Positions 1-12,284 of a DNA stretch of 64,000 nt are shown one piece after another (the stretch's first letter is position 1; each line of letters opens with the position of its first letter). A model generated the notes under the pieces. That model had not been told where the DNA came from. It ran no database searches and saw only the letters and a program-made list of their open reading frames with translations. A program made the position numbers and the translations under genes. This DNA is from Pegea sp. RAD2-039 (taxonomy: Eukaryota; Chordata; Thaliacea; Salpida; Salpidae), in assembly GCA_034620365.1 (NCBI GenBank), contig JAQGEQ010000316.1:186001-250000 (forward strand), in the 5' to 3' direction.

Positions 1-123
1 CGACGGGTACCACTTTGGGATATTAACCCGTTTGAGTATGGCGTGGGAACGAGAAACCTAGTTACATCGTCCCAACCTTATTGGCGACATGCAGACGGGG
101 TAAGACGTAAAAGAAAGAAGTAG
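1..123 (+). CDS. Possible C-terminal exon of an unrecognised gene, cut by the left edge
   Basis: Frame 1 is open from the first base to a TAG at 121-123 (40 codons). The other two + frames close within about 20 codons. The segment is much richer in G+C than the DNA that follows, as expected of coding sequence here. The peptide contains WDINPFEYGVGTRN and ends in a basic run, RRKRKK. A GTAAGA at 100-105 could instead be a splice donor, which would end the exon at 99. I do not recognise the family. Bases 124-430 stay moderately GC-rich and could be 3' UTR. An open frame of this length can arise by chance, so confidence is low. Confidence 0.35.
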   Translation, partial: RRVPLWDINPFEYGVGTRNLVTSSQPYWRHADGVRRKRKK

Positions 124-439
124 AGATCGGTGTGTTTCCTTTTTATAAGACGACGTTGTAGTATAAGCGATGAAAGATGAGGGATCCATTAGTAGAACCA
201 CAAAATATTGTTGGGTTTAGGTGAGTAGTGGTGGCTGCCACAAACCTGTCTTGTTCGTTACATCATCAAGATTTGTGTACTTCATAAAGGTCACGTGTCC
301 TCTACTGGCTGATTATTGGGCTTTCTGTGACTTGACTTGAACACTGTTGCCACTCAAAACACTTTCGTCTCTCAAGCGATAGTAATAAGTTTGTGACAAA
401 GAAACTTTCTAGAAAAGAGTCTATAGTGTCGAGTTACAG

Positions 440-3400
440 GCTTAATCCTATAATTAAAATCTAGGGTAATATATTATCCTGTAATTGTCGCAAACTGATT
501 TATTTGTTCATCAGAAGCTATTATATAGCAACATGAAAATAATCACATAATGAGATTACAACGTTTTGCTACGCGGGTAGTCTTATAACAAAATAATTAA
601 TATGATTAAACTATTTACATTTTACTTATAGACTTGACCTGACTCATGTTTACGTTTGAATTACGATACGAATGCTGCTAAAATAAGTTTGGATAAATAA
701 AACTTCAAGTGTAGCCAGCTTAAAAGGCTGAAATGTTCATATTCATTATTATAAAGAGCTTTATTTTTGGTAAAAAATAATTGAGCTATAAATTTGGTCA
801 TAACATAATGCAGTTGTTATTTTCGACAAGCGGATTGTGTTTTTCTTTTGGTTCATTCATCGGTGTTTAGTCAGCAGCCCTGACTCACGCTGTGAAAACT
901 TTAAACGCTATTTGACAGGTGTTGTTATAAGGTTCTCATTCCCATCTAGTATTTGGCAAATAGTAATAATTTAGCTTCAAGCAAGTTGAATATTAGCAAG
1001 TACATTTATGTTATTTTTTGATGGTTTAATATTTTTAAACTCGTTTCGACTGACAACATCACAACACATTCCACGACAGACATACATGGCTTTTATGACG
1101 TTATTACCCGCTATGGATTCTGTTTAACTTGTTTCTACCATGACGATATGTTTAGGTGAGGCTTGAGGTGAAAATATTGAAATTAGTGAATTTTGAAACT
1201 GTTTGAAGGTTATAATGGGAAAGATTTACAACATATAAGCTGTGCTTATTCCAAAATTAAAATATTGAGTACTCACCTTAACATTAAACTTGATAACTAT
1301 ATAAATTAAAAGCTTGGTTAACAAGTAATTGTTTGTTTTTATAATCTTTAGCTTTGAAGCTTTTTTTAAATAAGATATCAATAAATACCTGGAAACTACA
1401 AGCTTTAAAATTAGATAACTTTCAAATTTTAGCTGCTCACTTAAAAGTAGTTGAACATTTGCAAAAGATAATTGCATTTGAAGTACATTTAGCTACCTAG
1501 ATCCAGCTTCTGAAAACTTAGAAAACAAAGCTGACTTATTTTAAAAACTTCCAGTATTGGTTTGAGACTACATCAATTATTTGAAAAATTAAATACCGGT
1601 GTTTCTTTATTTAGCTTTATTAAAGAAAATATCATGGGTTAAATACAAATTCGATTATCTATTAGATGAAATCATAAAATATTTATTTTTTTAAATAAGT
1701 CTAACACTAATTGATTAATAAAAAGCTAAATTTTATCAGATTGAACAAACATTTTTTTTCATTGAAAAATTGTTATTTTGTTTTGTGCTGCAAAATATAT
1801 CGAGAGTTTTCAAATCAGTTTTTTAATGAGAACAAATTCAAATAATGCATTTCTATAATACCACAATGTTCCATGCATGAATGAATGTGTAGTTATAGAG
1901 GAAAATGTGTCAATTAGTCATATTTGGATGTTGAGAAAATTCAGCATTGATAAGCAACATTGGGCATCAAAGAAGGAAAAAAACTAAAGCTTGCAGTTTG
2001 ACGGCAGTTTTGAGATTCAACTATTTTATTTTTGAGCTTTTGAAATCAATCATCCCTTTTAAAGTAAACTTTTAAAGTAAACATGTGAAATTTGCTAAAA
2101 TCTGAGGATATGTACCTGCCTGGCTTGCAAAAGATTTGGACTATCACATTGTCCAACTGAAAATCATTCTAAATATGATGAATTTTGAGTGTTTTTGTTT
2201 ATTTTTGTTGATCATCCACTCAATAAATATTTATTATGACAAGGGGTTAAATTAAGAACTATTTTTTGTGACCGTTGGTACTATATTTTAAGTTATTGTA
2301 TTCGAAAAAGTCAGCTGTAAGTTTTTCAAGATGCTCCCCACTTCTTTGTTTATTATACCAATACTTGAAATATATCAATATTAATATGAAATGATAATGC
2401 AAAGATTAATCGATTATCTAAATACAAATTCTTAATTTTAACCGCCAACTCTATAAATTTATCAATTATAAGTATATGTTGTGAGATTCTGATGAAAATT
2501 TATGAGTTTTCATGAGATAAAGACTAATTTTCTTAATTAAAATTTAAGAAAAGCTTTGAGTCAAAATTTTGATCTTAATATTTTGTTTTATTTTCATACT
2601 TAAAGATTTATTCAAATTTAGTATTGAGTTAATATACACTTAAACAAACTGCTATTCTATTTTAACTTTTTCAGCAAATTTTATACTAGTAAATAATAAT
2701 TAAGTTTCATTTAGAATAAAGGAGAAATAAATTGACAAGTATCAGGTTTTCTAAATTTGATAATTAAACTTAATGCTTTTAAAAATATTAACTAATTCAA
2801 AGAGCTTCACTTACACTATGTCATAATCACTGCTATGCACTTGTGTTGACTTTGATTATTTTAAGCCCTGGTTTATCAAATTTGGTTAAGCCTTTTAATT
2901 TTATCCTTTAAAGGCTTAAGCATTTTAAATTGTATTTAGGTTTTAAGTTTCTGACAAATTTTTGGTTTGTTTATGTATTTAATCTTAATAAGGTATCATA
3001 TCATTAAATAAGTAATTTACATCTTGCTTGAAAATTATTTCAATAAAAGTTAAGTGCTTTCTTACATAAATACAAAAATACTCTACAAAAATAAGAATTT
3101 TAACTTTTTGAACTATTATATTTAGAAAACTTATTTTAACAATCATAAATGAATAAATATTTTAATACAATTTTGAGTAAATAGAGTAGTTTTGAAAACT
3201 TTGTTTCGTATAAATTTAATTGTTAAACAAAAAGGTTTCTGATATATAAATACATATATTTGATGACTATATTATTTACTTTTTGTCTATGAGCTTTGTA
3301 ATGCAATGAAGCATGTTATTTTCTCACTTGATTTCATTTGAAACAGTTTTAGCAAGATTTTTTCTGCAAATTGTTTATCTTAAACAATGTTATAAATAGT

Positions 3401-5140
3401 ATTGACTGCAATGTTTTAGACGTCATCTTGTAGAACAAATAACTAACTGTGTTTAGTTGGAAAAACAAAAGAAATATATAATACCTGAAATAAGTTATGC
3501 TTAAAGTAACAGTTTTACTCAGTTTTAATTATTTACTTGATAAATATATATTTTTTCAAGTTTACTAGTTAAAAACTTTTGAATATAATTTCAAAAAATC
3601 TATGTCGTTCTATTTTAAGATACTTTTTTAATTCCTTATAAATACTTATATCATAATTAGTATTAAGTATTGATTTATTAAACTAATTATACATTGTGAT
3701 AAGTACATTATGTTTTCGTCTAATAAGCAGTCTCTTAAAAAATCAAATTTTCTGTTTAAATTTTAAATAGCACATGAACAATACTTTTCTTTTTTAAACA
3801 AGTTATACGTTAACAAAGTCTCAATTTCGTTAGATTTAAGTAACAAACTATAAGTATTTAAGGATGTATTTAATTATTTTAAACTTAGGTTATACATAAT
3901 CGTTTGTATTTCAGCTTTGGTTATAACAGTATTTTACAGCATTGGCTGTTTGCTGCACCAGTGTGGAAATTTTTAATAAAGTCATTTAGAGTTTTTAAAT
4001 CAGATATACAGTTTAATATAATACGATTAGATTATTAAATATTATTGAAAAATAAGTCTAGATTAAGTCTTTATCAAAACTGACTAGTTTGGTTATTTTA
4101 AGTAAAAGCTTGCAAATAATATGAATGATAATTATAGATCATAAAATAGTACATATATATGATTAAATACATCCAAATTCAAGTCTGTTTGATTTTATTG
4201 CGTTTGCGCGGACAAGTTTTCGTTTAAGTCTTTTAAATGAGTTTGTTTTAAATCAGTTTGAAGCTTTTATTATTGACAAACCTTTATCTTCCACCTATCA
4301 ATATTTTACTATTCTCTACAAGTTTTCGTTCAAAAATTCAAAAATTATCAATAGCATTGAAATAAAATTAAACCAGGTGTTAAGAAAGCAGAAATTAAAT
4401 GTTTTTAGAGTAATAAGTGAACCAAAGACAGTATTATGACTTATACGTGTTCGTTTCGTAAAGTCTTTATTAAGAATACACATTAAAAGTACCAGAAAGA
4501 TACTAGTTAGTTTAATAAGCCTTTAAAATACAAACTGATCGATGAAATACAAGGATTTACACAAAAACAATTTTTATTTTTAAATTTCATAATTTGTAAG
4601 TAAATAAAATAAAGGGGAAATTATTAGGCAGTGTATATAAAGAGGAAAATATAATTTATTAGATTAAATAAGCTATTGAATTTAAAAGGTGTTTATTTAC
4701 ACTAATGAAAATTTTTGTTTGTGTTTTGATCTCTCATATGAATAAAAAGAGTTTTAATTAAAGTGTAGATTAAAATAAAACATTTTTCCTAAAGTTTCTT
4801 GAAGTTGATGAGGCTTGGACATTTATATGTCTAATGTTATTAGGTTCTTATAGATCATGATAACAACGCTGATTTGACATCTGAGAAAATGATTTATTAT
4901 AGTTACGATAGAAACAAGAATTGCTGTGATTGTTGAAGGGCGCAGAGAGCTCATCTAACAAAATCTTAAACAAGTATGATACAATGTACTTACGTTGATG
5001 AAAGAAAGTTTCAAAAAGATTTACACTTTTCGAGATTTGTATTATTGTGTTTCCTTTTTATTCTAGTTTTCAATTTAATAATTTCAGGAGAATGAACATA
5101 TATTATACAAGAAATTAAGTTATTTAATGCCATAAGTAAC
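440..5140. other. AT-rich intergenic DNA, no gene seen
   Basis: Both strands were read. The stretch is made of short A/T runs with stops in every frame every few dozen codons. No exon with recognisable protein similarity, no tRNA and no obvious repeat was found. The few open frames of 60-85 codons, such as the minus-strand one at 1226-1477, are low-complexity Leu/Ile/Lys/Asn/Tyr translations of AT-rich DNA. Confidence 0.6.
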
Positions 5141-5149
5141 TAATGATTA

Positions 5150-5240
5150 ATTCTGCTGCATGAGCAAGAACCAATTTTCATAGTATCTGCCCTGGCATGG
5201 TCATTCTCGGCCGAAGCAGGCCACTATTATTAGTATCTAA
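5150..5240 (+). mobile_element. SINE family 1, truncated 3' tail (copy 3)
   Basis: This fragment matches the 3' portion of the two longer SINE copies at 7.96-8.35 kb and 49.1-49.5 kb, but in the opposite orientation. Shared blocks are a GCAT(A/G)AGCAA segment, an AT(T/C)TG(C/T)CCT segment, and the terminal block GGTCATTCTCGGCCGAAGCA at 5199-5218. A short ATT-rich run follows, as at the end of copy 1. The tRNA-like head is absent, so this is a 5'-truncated insertion. The terminal block is the best-conserved part of the family. Confidence 0.6.
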
Positions 5241-7369
5241 TTACTCAGTAGAACGTTATTTCGATTACTATTATTGGTTAACATATACAATTTGATATTT
5301 TATGATCCTTTAAGATTAAGGTTTTCTGAAATAAATGTTTTATCAAATTAATGTCAATACACTTACTTAACAAATGCTGTGTGGTGTTGAATGTTTAGTT
5401 AATATGTATAAGTAAGTTAGTTGCTGCTGCTCACAAAATACAACAAAACAAATTTTAAAGATATTAATAAAGTTTATTAATCAACATGTATCAACAATAC
5501 ATTTACTGACTATAAAATCAGCTAATTACTGTTTATTTAATTTGAATTTATAAGAATATATTTTCAACGTTATTCAAGGTTATCAAAATTCACGCATAAA
5601 GTTATCTATAAAGATATAATTAAGCTGATAAAAAACTTAACAAACTGCTACAAAAATCAAATTAGATTAAATAACTGGAGCAGAAACTTGTTTAGTTTCT
5701 TTAAATACTTAAACCATTTTTAGCCTTTGATTTTAAAATGTTAAATATGTTTTTTATAATTTGCATGATACAAATACACATTAAGAATAAAACTGTTAAA
5801 GTATCTGATAAAAAAATTTATTACAAAAGAGCTTAAAGCTACTTGATTTGGTGTGGTTGATTAAACCAATCATCAATTAAGTAAATGATTGTTTTCCCTT
5901 TAGTCTTAGCTAAATTTAGTTTTTACGAGTCAATTACCAAGTATAATCAAAGTAATGAATTTTATCTATAGGTAAGAATAACATTTTTATAAAAATAATC
6001 TATTTATTTCAACTCAATAGACTAATTAGTAAAATATCTATAAGAATATTTTTTGGAATTTAAATACCTTTATAATTATTACTTTGTTTTTTCTTTAGAT
6101 TATATTATTTTATTCTAGTAAAATCTAGTTGGGGAAAGTTTGATATAATTTAATATTATTATACATAATAATTAGATTATGAACAAACTAAATTATGCTA
6201 AGATCACTTATTTCATTCTAATGAATGTAAAATTACTTTATTATAATTTGTTTGCCCTTTCAAAAATTATACCAATAAAATTATAAATAAAAGTTAGATT
6301 TTGTATTTAGAGTTTCATTTTGTTGATTTCATCCTATTTCAACGATCGTCAGACCATAGAATTTTGTTTAAATGCATGACTTCACAAAAAAACAATTATA
6401 ACAATCTGTGCCTACAAATTATGTCTGTAAAATATAAAACAACACTAAACCTTGAAATAATATTTTTTCAGTATAATCTACTTTTCAGTATATTTATAAG
6501 CTTGTTATTGTCAATTTATTATAAGTTTTTTGTGTTACAATTATCGTGTTAACATTTATAAAGATCTGATTAAGTATTTATATCATATTAAAAATAATTT
6601 ACTGTCGTTTCCATAAAGAGGTGTACAAATAATTCAGTTTCAAATTCGATTAAATATGTAAAAAGCAAATAAATTTCTTTTCTCGGAGTAGATGGATTTG
6701 TTGATGAAAATAATATATCTATCTCACAGTCAATCTTCCGTATGTTTTTTTAAATGATCATTTTTTTAAATAAAAGTTTAACCCCAATAAGCGATGCTTG
6801 AAAAGTTTGAAATATATTATGAAAATATACTGATATGTTAATATACAATTACCTAACAAATTTTTGAATACATTTTAATAATTGATTTGAAAAATGTTTG
6901 TTGGAAAAGTTTTGGTTAATCAGAATTGGCATTTAGATGATACAAAAGAGATTGTAGCTGCCAGAGGTCTCAAATTGTTTTTAAAAGGAAATCAGTCCAT
7001 AGTAAAGATTTTGTCATTAACCTTCTTTTGACCAGCCCTTTGGTCTTTTAGTACCCACTTATTTCAAAATGTTGAACTTATCATTAGTTTTTGCCCTAGT
7101 ACCCAAGGATAGTAGTTGATGATAGTTTCTCAGAAGCGTTGGTTGTTGGATATTTTAGTTTTAGCAAGATAAATTCGAAAGACATTTTTCTACTATGTAT
7201 ATATGTCTGATTTTTATGACTATGTATGATTATACCACAATGCTTTTTGCAACATCAACCACTCTCTAGCCTGCTTCAAATTACATCTTTCTAATTAGAT
7301 AATGTACAAGTCAAAAACCTCACGTAGACACCATAGCCATAAATCGCCGAAAAAATTTGTGTGATTTTC
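5241..7369. other. AT-rich intergenic DNA, no gene seen
   Basis: AT-rich sequence without supported exons. An 83-codon frame on the + strand at 6301-6552 is dominated by Phe, Ile, Leu and Asn, lacks an acceptor or donor that links it to other exons, and resembles no family. I treat it as chance. Confidence 0.55.
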
Positions 7370-9200
7370 AATTTTAACAGATGCGTTAACAACATCGACG
7401 GCTAATTAAATTGGTCTGAAATTAAGGTTAAGATCTACGATAGTGCACTGAAAACTTTTGAAAAGAAGACTCATAACAGCAAGGAGGACTAGTTTGAAGA
7501 AAGCGTCGATACGTTACTTCGTCTCATTGGGTGGAAGTGTCAAGCGCATGTAGAACACCGATACGAACTTAGTCCAACAACTCTTAGCAATTTGTGCAAG
7601 GCAAGAAAGGTATTTTGTAGATCTGCAAGAGAATGTGCCAATGAGTTTTGGCTTTACAAAAGAATTAAGGTCTGTCCTTGTACGATGGTATTAGGAGTCC
7701 AACCACCCCCTAAAACGTCTAAGCAGTTGCTCAAATCTGCTACAGAAGAGATCTTGTACAGCAGAGATAAACAGTTTGGGGGGTGGGCTCGGCATTTTTT
7801 ACATCTTTAGTCTCATGAAAACACTTTAACGAATACTGCATTGGACCACATGGAATGCTTACCAATCATACATGATCACTGAAACGAACCAACAAGAGAA
7901 CAACTCAGTAAGCCATTTCTACATTGGGCTCTGGGAAAGCGCCTGGTATGATATTTTTATTATTATTACTATTACTTTGGCCTACTTTAGCCTAGAATGG
8001 TCATATATATATACTATGCGTATCTATATAAGGGCAGAAATTATAAAGACTCGATTGTAGCTTATGTAATAGGATTCCACTCTCCACTCCATTTAGGTTA
8101 TACAGACTGATGCAGCTACGCCCGGCTGGCGTCATAGGAGCTGCCAGAACGACACTGAGTACAGCGATGAGCTGCCTACGGGGCTCTAACTCCGGCTTTA
8201 AATTCCGTGTTTTGCGTCTCCTAGAGAGATAGTCATTAACAAGCTTCACAGCTTTTCCTTGTCGCAAATATGTGTCCACCTAGGCTCAAACCCGGAACCT
8301 CCCGCTTGGTAGACGGGTATAATAACTACTACACCACACAGATATTGATGGTACACCAACTGATTTACTAAGACAACGTAAAACTTTTCTTCTGCTTCTT
8401 CCCCACGATATTTTAATCAAATTTAAAAAAAAAGGAGAAGTACCATGTGATAAAATGTTTATTCAATGTTTTTTCAACATTATAAAAAAATAAGGGTGCA
8501 AGGTACGATTGCAATAACCGAAGAAAAATATCCTTATTCAACATATAGGCAAGGCATTACTTGTTTGTTACTTCCTCGCTCGCAAACACTGGCTAAAAGA
8601 ACATATCTCGAATCACAACGTGGTTTTAGATCAAAACACTCTATCATGGGCATGCTTTTCTTTCTGTGTGTCGACTACAGGAAAATGCAAAGAACATCAG
8701 ATTGTTGTCGAGATCAACAACCGTATCAGAAAAGCATCGGGTATGATTGCACGGCTTACCTCCAGTAACAATTCAAAGTTATCAATCAAAGATAAGACTG
8801 CCATCTATAGGGCATTTGTCTGCATTACGCTATTGCACGTCAACAAAGCTTGAGCTTTGTCAAAGGCTAACAAACATAATTATGCCTTTCATTTTTTTTG
8901 CCTTCTTCGTAACTTACATACAGGCGGCAGCAAAATATCTCTAATGAAGAAATCCTGAAGTGCACTGGCCTGACAACAGTATACAACATGCTCAGCCAGC
9001 TCAGACTCCGCTGGCTCGATCACATACATTGGATGAAAGAACAAATAGATCTTAAACGATTTTTTTGTATGAAGAGTTCTTAACAAGGATATCAGTAAAT
9101 AGTAAGATATCGCAGCAGATCGCTTCAAATGGAGCTCTCTACTCCATAATCAAGTGAAGGACAGAATTTTACAAAATCAAAGAAATAAAGAAACAAAATA
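7370..9200 (+). mobile_element. Decayed non-LTR retrotransposon (LINE, family B), RT core deleted and interrupted by a SINE
   Basis: Fragments in several frames follow the order of a LINE ORF2. The linker after the endonuclease comes first (KTHNSKEDWFEES-like, about 7440-7560, then a NEFW segment at 7640), next a WARHF segment near 7790, then ALDHMECLPIIHDH (about 7840-7880) and a degraded SGKAPG motif near 7930-7950. A SINE interrupts here. After it come IDGTPTDLL (about 8343-8370), KKGEVPCDKM (about 8428-8457), an ESQRGFRSKHS motif (about 8607-8640), and then directly the post-RT segment EINNRIRKASG (about 8712-8745) and a QLRLRW motif (about 8997-9015). The catalytic RT block with YxDD is missing, so the copy is internally deleted. 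Frameshifts and stops are frequent and the copy is dead. The clade is inferred from motif order only. Confidence 0.7.
7955..8345 (-). mobile_element. SINE family 1, near full-length copy 1 (tRNA-derived)
   Basis: Read on the minus strand, the element starts with a tRNA-like head. The head has an A-box-like TGGTGTAGTAGTTA near 8335 and a B-box GGGTTTGAGCC at 8293-8283. A body of about 250 bp follows, shared with the copy at 49.1-49.5 kb, including blocks GCCGGAGTTAGAGCCCCGTA and GCCAGCCGGGCGTAGCTGCA. The copy ends with a tail block related to GACCATTCTCGGCCGAAGC and a short ATT/ATA-rich repeat. It sits inside a LINE of a different family, between the SGKAPG and IDG parts of that ORF. A pol III promoter and no ORF fit a SINE, probably mobilised by some resident LINE. 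Confidence 0.8.
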
Positions 9201-10237
9201 CAGTAAAAACTGTTGTATGAGTTTTTCTATCTTTTAGACTGAGTTATCATAAAATTCTTACATATCTTTATAATGAGATATTAAAAAACATCTGTCAGAT
9301 AAAATGATACTTAAAGACTTAAATATTGCTGTTGATTTCTAAGGATTGTATATCACGAAGGTTTTTCACTGTCTTTTTGCTATATTACTTTCTGATGTAG
9401 ATATTTTATTTGGGCTGATAAAAATTTTTTAAAGTCAAACATTTATACTTGTAGTAATGATAAAATACATTTTTTCACTTTGTAGCTTTTCCATAATTTG
9501 TCTAGTAGATATGTGTTATTTTTGTAAACATTAAAGATGTTTGTATGGTTTTCATTATTAGAACAGTTTTATTTTGATTTATTTCTAATATTTTGACTTC
9601 TGTAATTTGATTTTGGTTTGATTTTTAGCTACACTTATTTAAGTTTTAAAGCTTATTGTACAAACTACCTTATTAGATCAAATTTATTAGTTAAAAACCA
9701 CTAATAAAACCACTGTGTTCTAAATTCGAAAAAAGTTGTTTAAATGCTTTATTAATTTAAATTAATTTTCTTTGTCTTTTATAGCCATTCTCTTTAAGAA
9801 TGATAAGGACTTTTTAATTTAAACTTTTTGTTTGAAAACTAACTACTTTTAATAATTCTTAATAGTGATGAAATAAAACATTTGGTATAGATTAACCTTT
9901 TCATGTAATTAGTGATGTTTTCATTTAATTGTTTTTGAATTTTTTGTTGAAATGTTAGTTTATATTAATCTCTGCTTTTAGTTAATTTTAGTTGTAATGA
10001 GTCTTGATTTAACATATTGTTGTTTTAAATATCTATGCATTAACTAATTTGTGGTATATGGATTCTTATATAAAAATGAAATTTAATTATTGAAAATTAT
10101 TTCACAAGATAAAATAAATGTTCATTTTGTAATAAATTTTATATTTTTTATATTATTTGCTGTAGTTATGTGATTTTTAAATTGATATAGTAAAGTTTTA
10201 ATTAAAAAATAGCTAATAATGATGTGTTTTCTTACAG
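9201..10237. other. AT-rich intergenic DNA upstream of CIAO2A
   Basis: No exon or repeat recognised. It presumably contains the promoter and any 5' noncoding exon of the downstream CIAO2A gene, but no specific element could be identified. Confidence 0.5.
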
Positions 10238-10274
10238 AGACAAGTTTCATTGGTGTTGATTTAACTAATTTAAT

Positions 10275-12284
10275 ATGAATGAAATTGCTGGTTCTATGTA
10301 TGGTAAATATTTTTTTACATATAATTGTTAAATAATTCTACATGTTAATAAATTTTTATTTGTTAATGATTTATAAGTTGAATATAAAATGTTTTATATT
10401 TTTTGAGAAGAAATTAGAATTTGGTTTCAATAAAAGTTTACTCTAAGTATTTGCTTAAGTTAGTTAGGTGTTATGACTTTTTATTAATTGTTATTAAGTG
10501 TTTCTCATAAAAAATTTATAAGAGACTAAGAAAAGAAATTATTCTAACCTTATATTAAAGTTTTAATCAAAGGCCTTTCAATAATCAACCATTTTATAAG
10601 AAGGCTTGTAGTTAAGTTCTTATTAGCTATTAATGAAGTAGTATTTATGAAACTATATAAAAATTATTATGATATTTAGAAAGGAATTTTTGCTTAGATT
10701 GTAGACAGATTTGGCGATATATTTTATAAATTTTTTATAATCTTATCTATGTTGAATTATTTTGCTCTTGTTCAGATATTATAAGAACAATTCGCGATCC
10801 TGAAAAACCATCAACATTAGAAGATTTGAATGTAGTCTGTGAGGAGGGCGTTGAAGTTGAAGAGATGGGTGAATATTTTGCTCATGTGAAAGTGTTTTTT
10901 AAGTAAGATAAGTTTAAAATCTTGATTTTTATTGTTTTTCAACTTGTTGTTTTTACAACTATTTTCAAGATTAACTTTTTTGCTTAGCTGTATAAATCGT
11001 CAATTGTGAACAATAACTCATTCCATAATCGACGGAAATGAGTCTTTTGCTTATTTTTTTAGTTTTACAACAGTTTTCAGAACAGTTTTATCTTCATTTG
11101 ACTAAAAAATCTATAACTTAAACGTTTTGCCTCATTATCATATTAACTCTTAAATTATAATTCAAGTGTGAGTAAACAATTTAGAGGAATCATCAAACGC
11201 GTCAGCACTTGATTGATTTCGACTTTATTTTCAATTTAAAGTCTGATTTAATTATTCTAGTTTAAACCAATAGATAAATATGATCTGCTTGATGATATCT
11301 TTCCTAATATTCAGAACTTGCTTTCTTACAAACTCATCAATGCTGTTTTATAAGACAATTATGAGTTGTTAAGATTTTTAATTTTCAAACTTCAAACCCT
11401 GCCACATTCCTTTGGAAAATCTTCCTTATTTCTTAAAATAAGCAAATTAAAACCTTTGCTTAAATATAATAGTAACAGTTTTTGAGAGATATGCGCTTCT
11501 AGTTTTACTTTCATGTTGTTTAGCTTTATCATTTCTGCAAATTAGAAACTTTGAGAAAACATTTATTATTAGTTGACACAGAACAAGTGAGTACTCATTT
11601 TTGGTGGCGACTTTTTCTGCTGAGTACTTCATGCAAATTACTTATCACGTGTCAACTCACTAGCTCTGAAGCAAAAATTCATTCTGAAAGTTTTTTTGAT
11701 AATAGAATGATAAACTTGCCGAAAATTGGGACTTAAGGACACTTATAAAAGATTGTAGCTGACAATTAAGGCAACAGCTACTAGGAGAAAATTTTTCATT
11801 TATATTTTCTTCTACTTCAGAAGTTTTTTGGATCAAATCATTAACTGATCTTAACTGACATTCTTCAAATCATGGATTTTGTTGCCTGTGGAAGTTTGTG
11901 CAAGATGTGAACACAACATACTCAGAAATAATTCCCTTCATTATACTAAACTACTTTCATTATTTTTGTTAGACCTACGATCAAGCATTGCTCACTCGCC
12001 ACCTTAATCGGGTTATGCCTTCATGTAAAACTTCGACGTAACATTCCTTCTACTTATAAAGTTTCTGTTTTTATTAAAGAAGGAAGTCATAACACAGAGC
12101 ATGAAAGTATTTACCACTTATTGTATACAATGAGTAATCATGAAATGAAGTAATCTTCATGGTTTTACTAACCTTCTGTTTTTCAGTAAACAGACAAATA
12201 AACGATAAAGAGAGGATCTTGGCAGCTATGGAAAATCCTAATCTAAGATCGGTGGTAGAAAGATGTATTAAGGACCCTTACTAG
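10275..12284 (+). CDS. CIAO2A: CIAO2A / FAM96A-type MIP18 family protein (cytosolic iron-sulfur assembly)
   Basis: Coding exons are 10275-10302, 10776-10902, 11973-12106 and 12187-12284 (387 nt, 128 aa, TAG stop), and all junctions keep frame. MIP18 family proteins belong to the cytosolic Fe-S cluster targeting machinery that hands clusters to apoproteins together with CIAO1 and, for the 2B paralog, MMS19. The protein matches the family from start to end: [18 protein letters not shown] (residues 10-27), [15 protein letters not shown] with the conserved reactive Cys at 58 (residues 52-66), and the C-terminal NRQINDKER and AMENPNLR blocks. RTIRDPEKP and AMENPNLR fit CIAO2A better than CIAO2B. 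The N-terminus is very short (9 residues before DIIRT). An in-frame TAA lies just upstream of the ATG, which supports this start. An AG acceptor 37 nt upstream of the ATG suggests a 5' UTR intron or a spliced leader site. Confidence 0.93.

Noticed and set aside
1226-1477. A minus-strand 83-codon open frame
   Set aside because: It is low-complexity Leu/Ile/Tyr/Lys translation of AT-rich DNA, with no similarity and no exon partners.
8001-8279. A minus-strand 92-codon open frame
   Set aside because: It lies within SINE copy 1; the similar frame in copy 2 reflects shared ancestry, not selection for protein.
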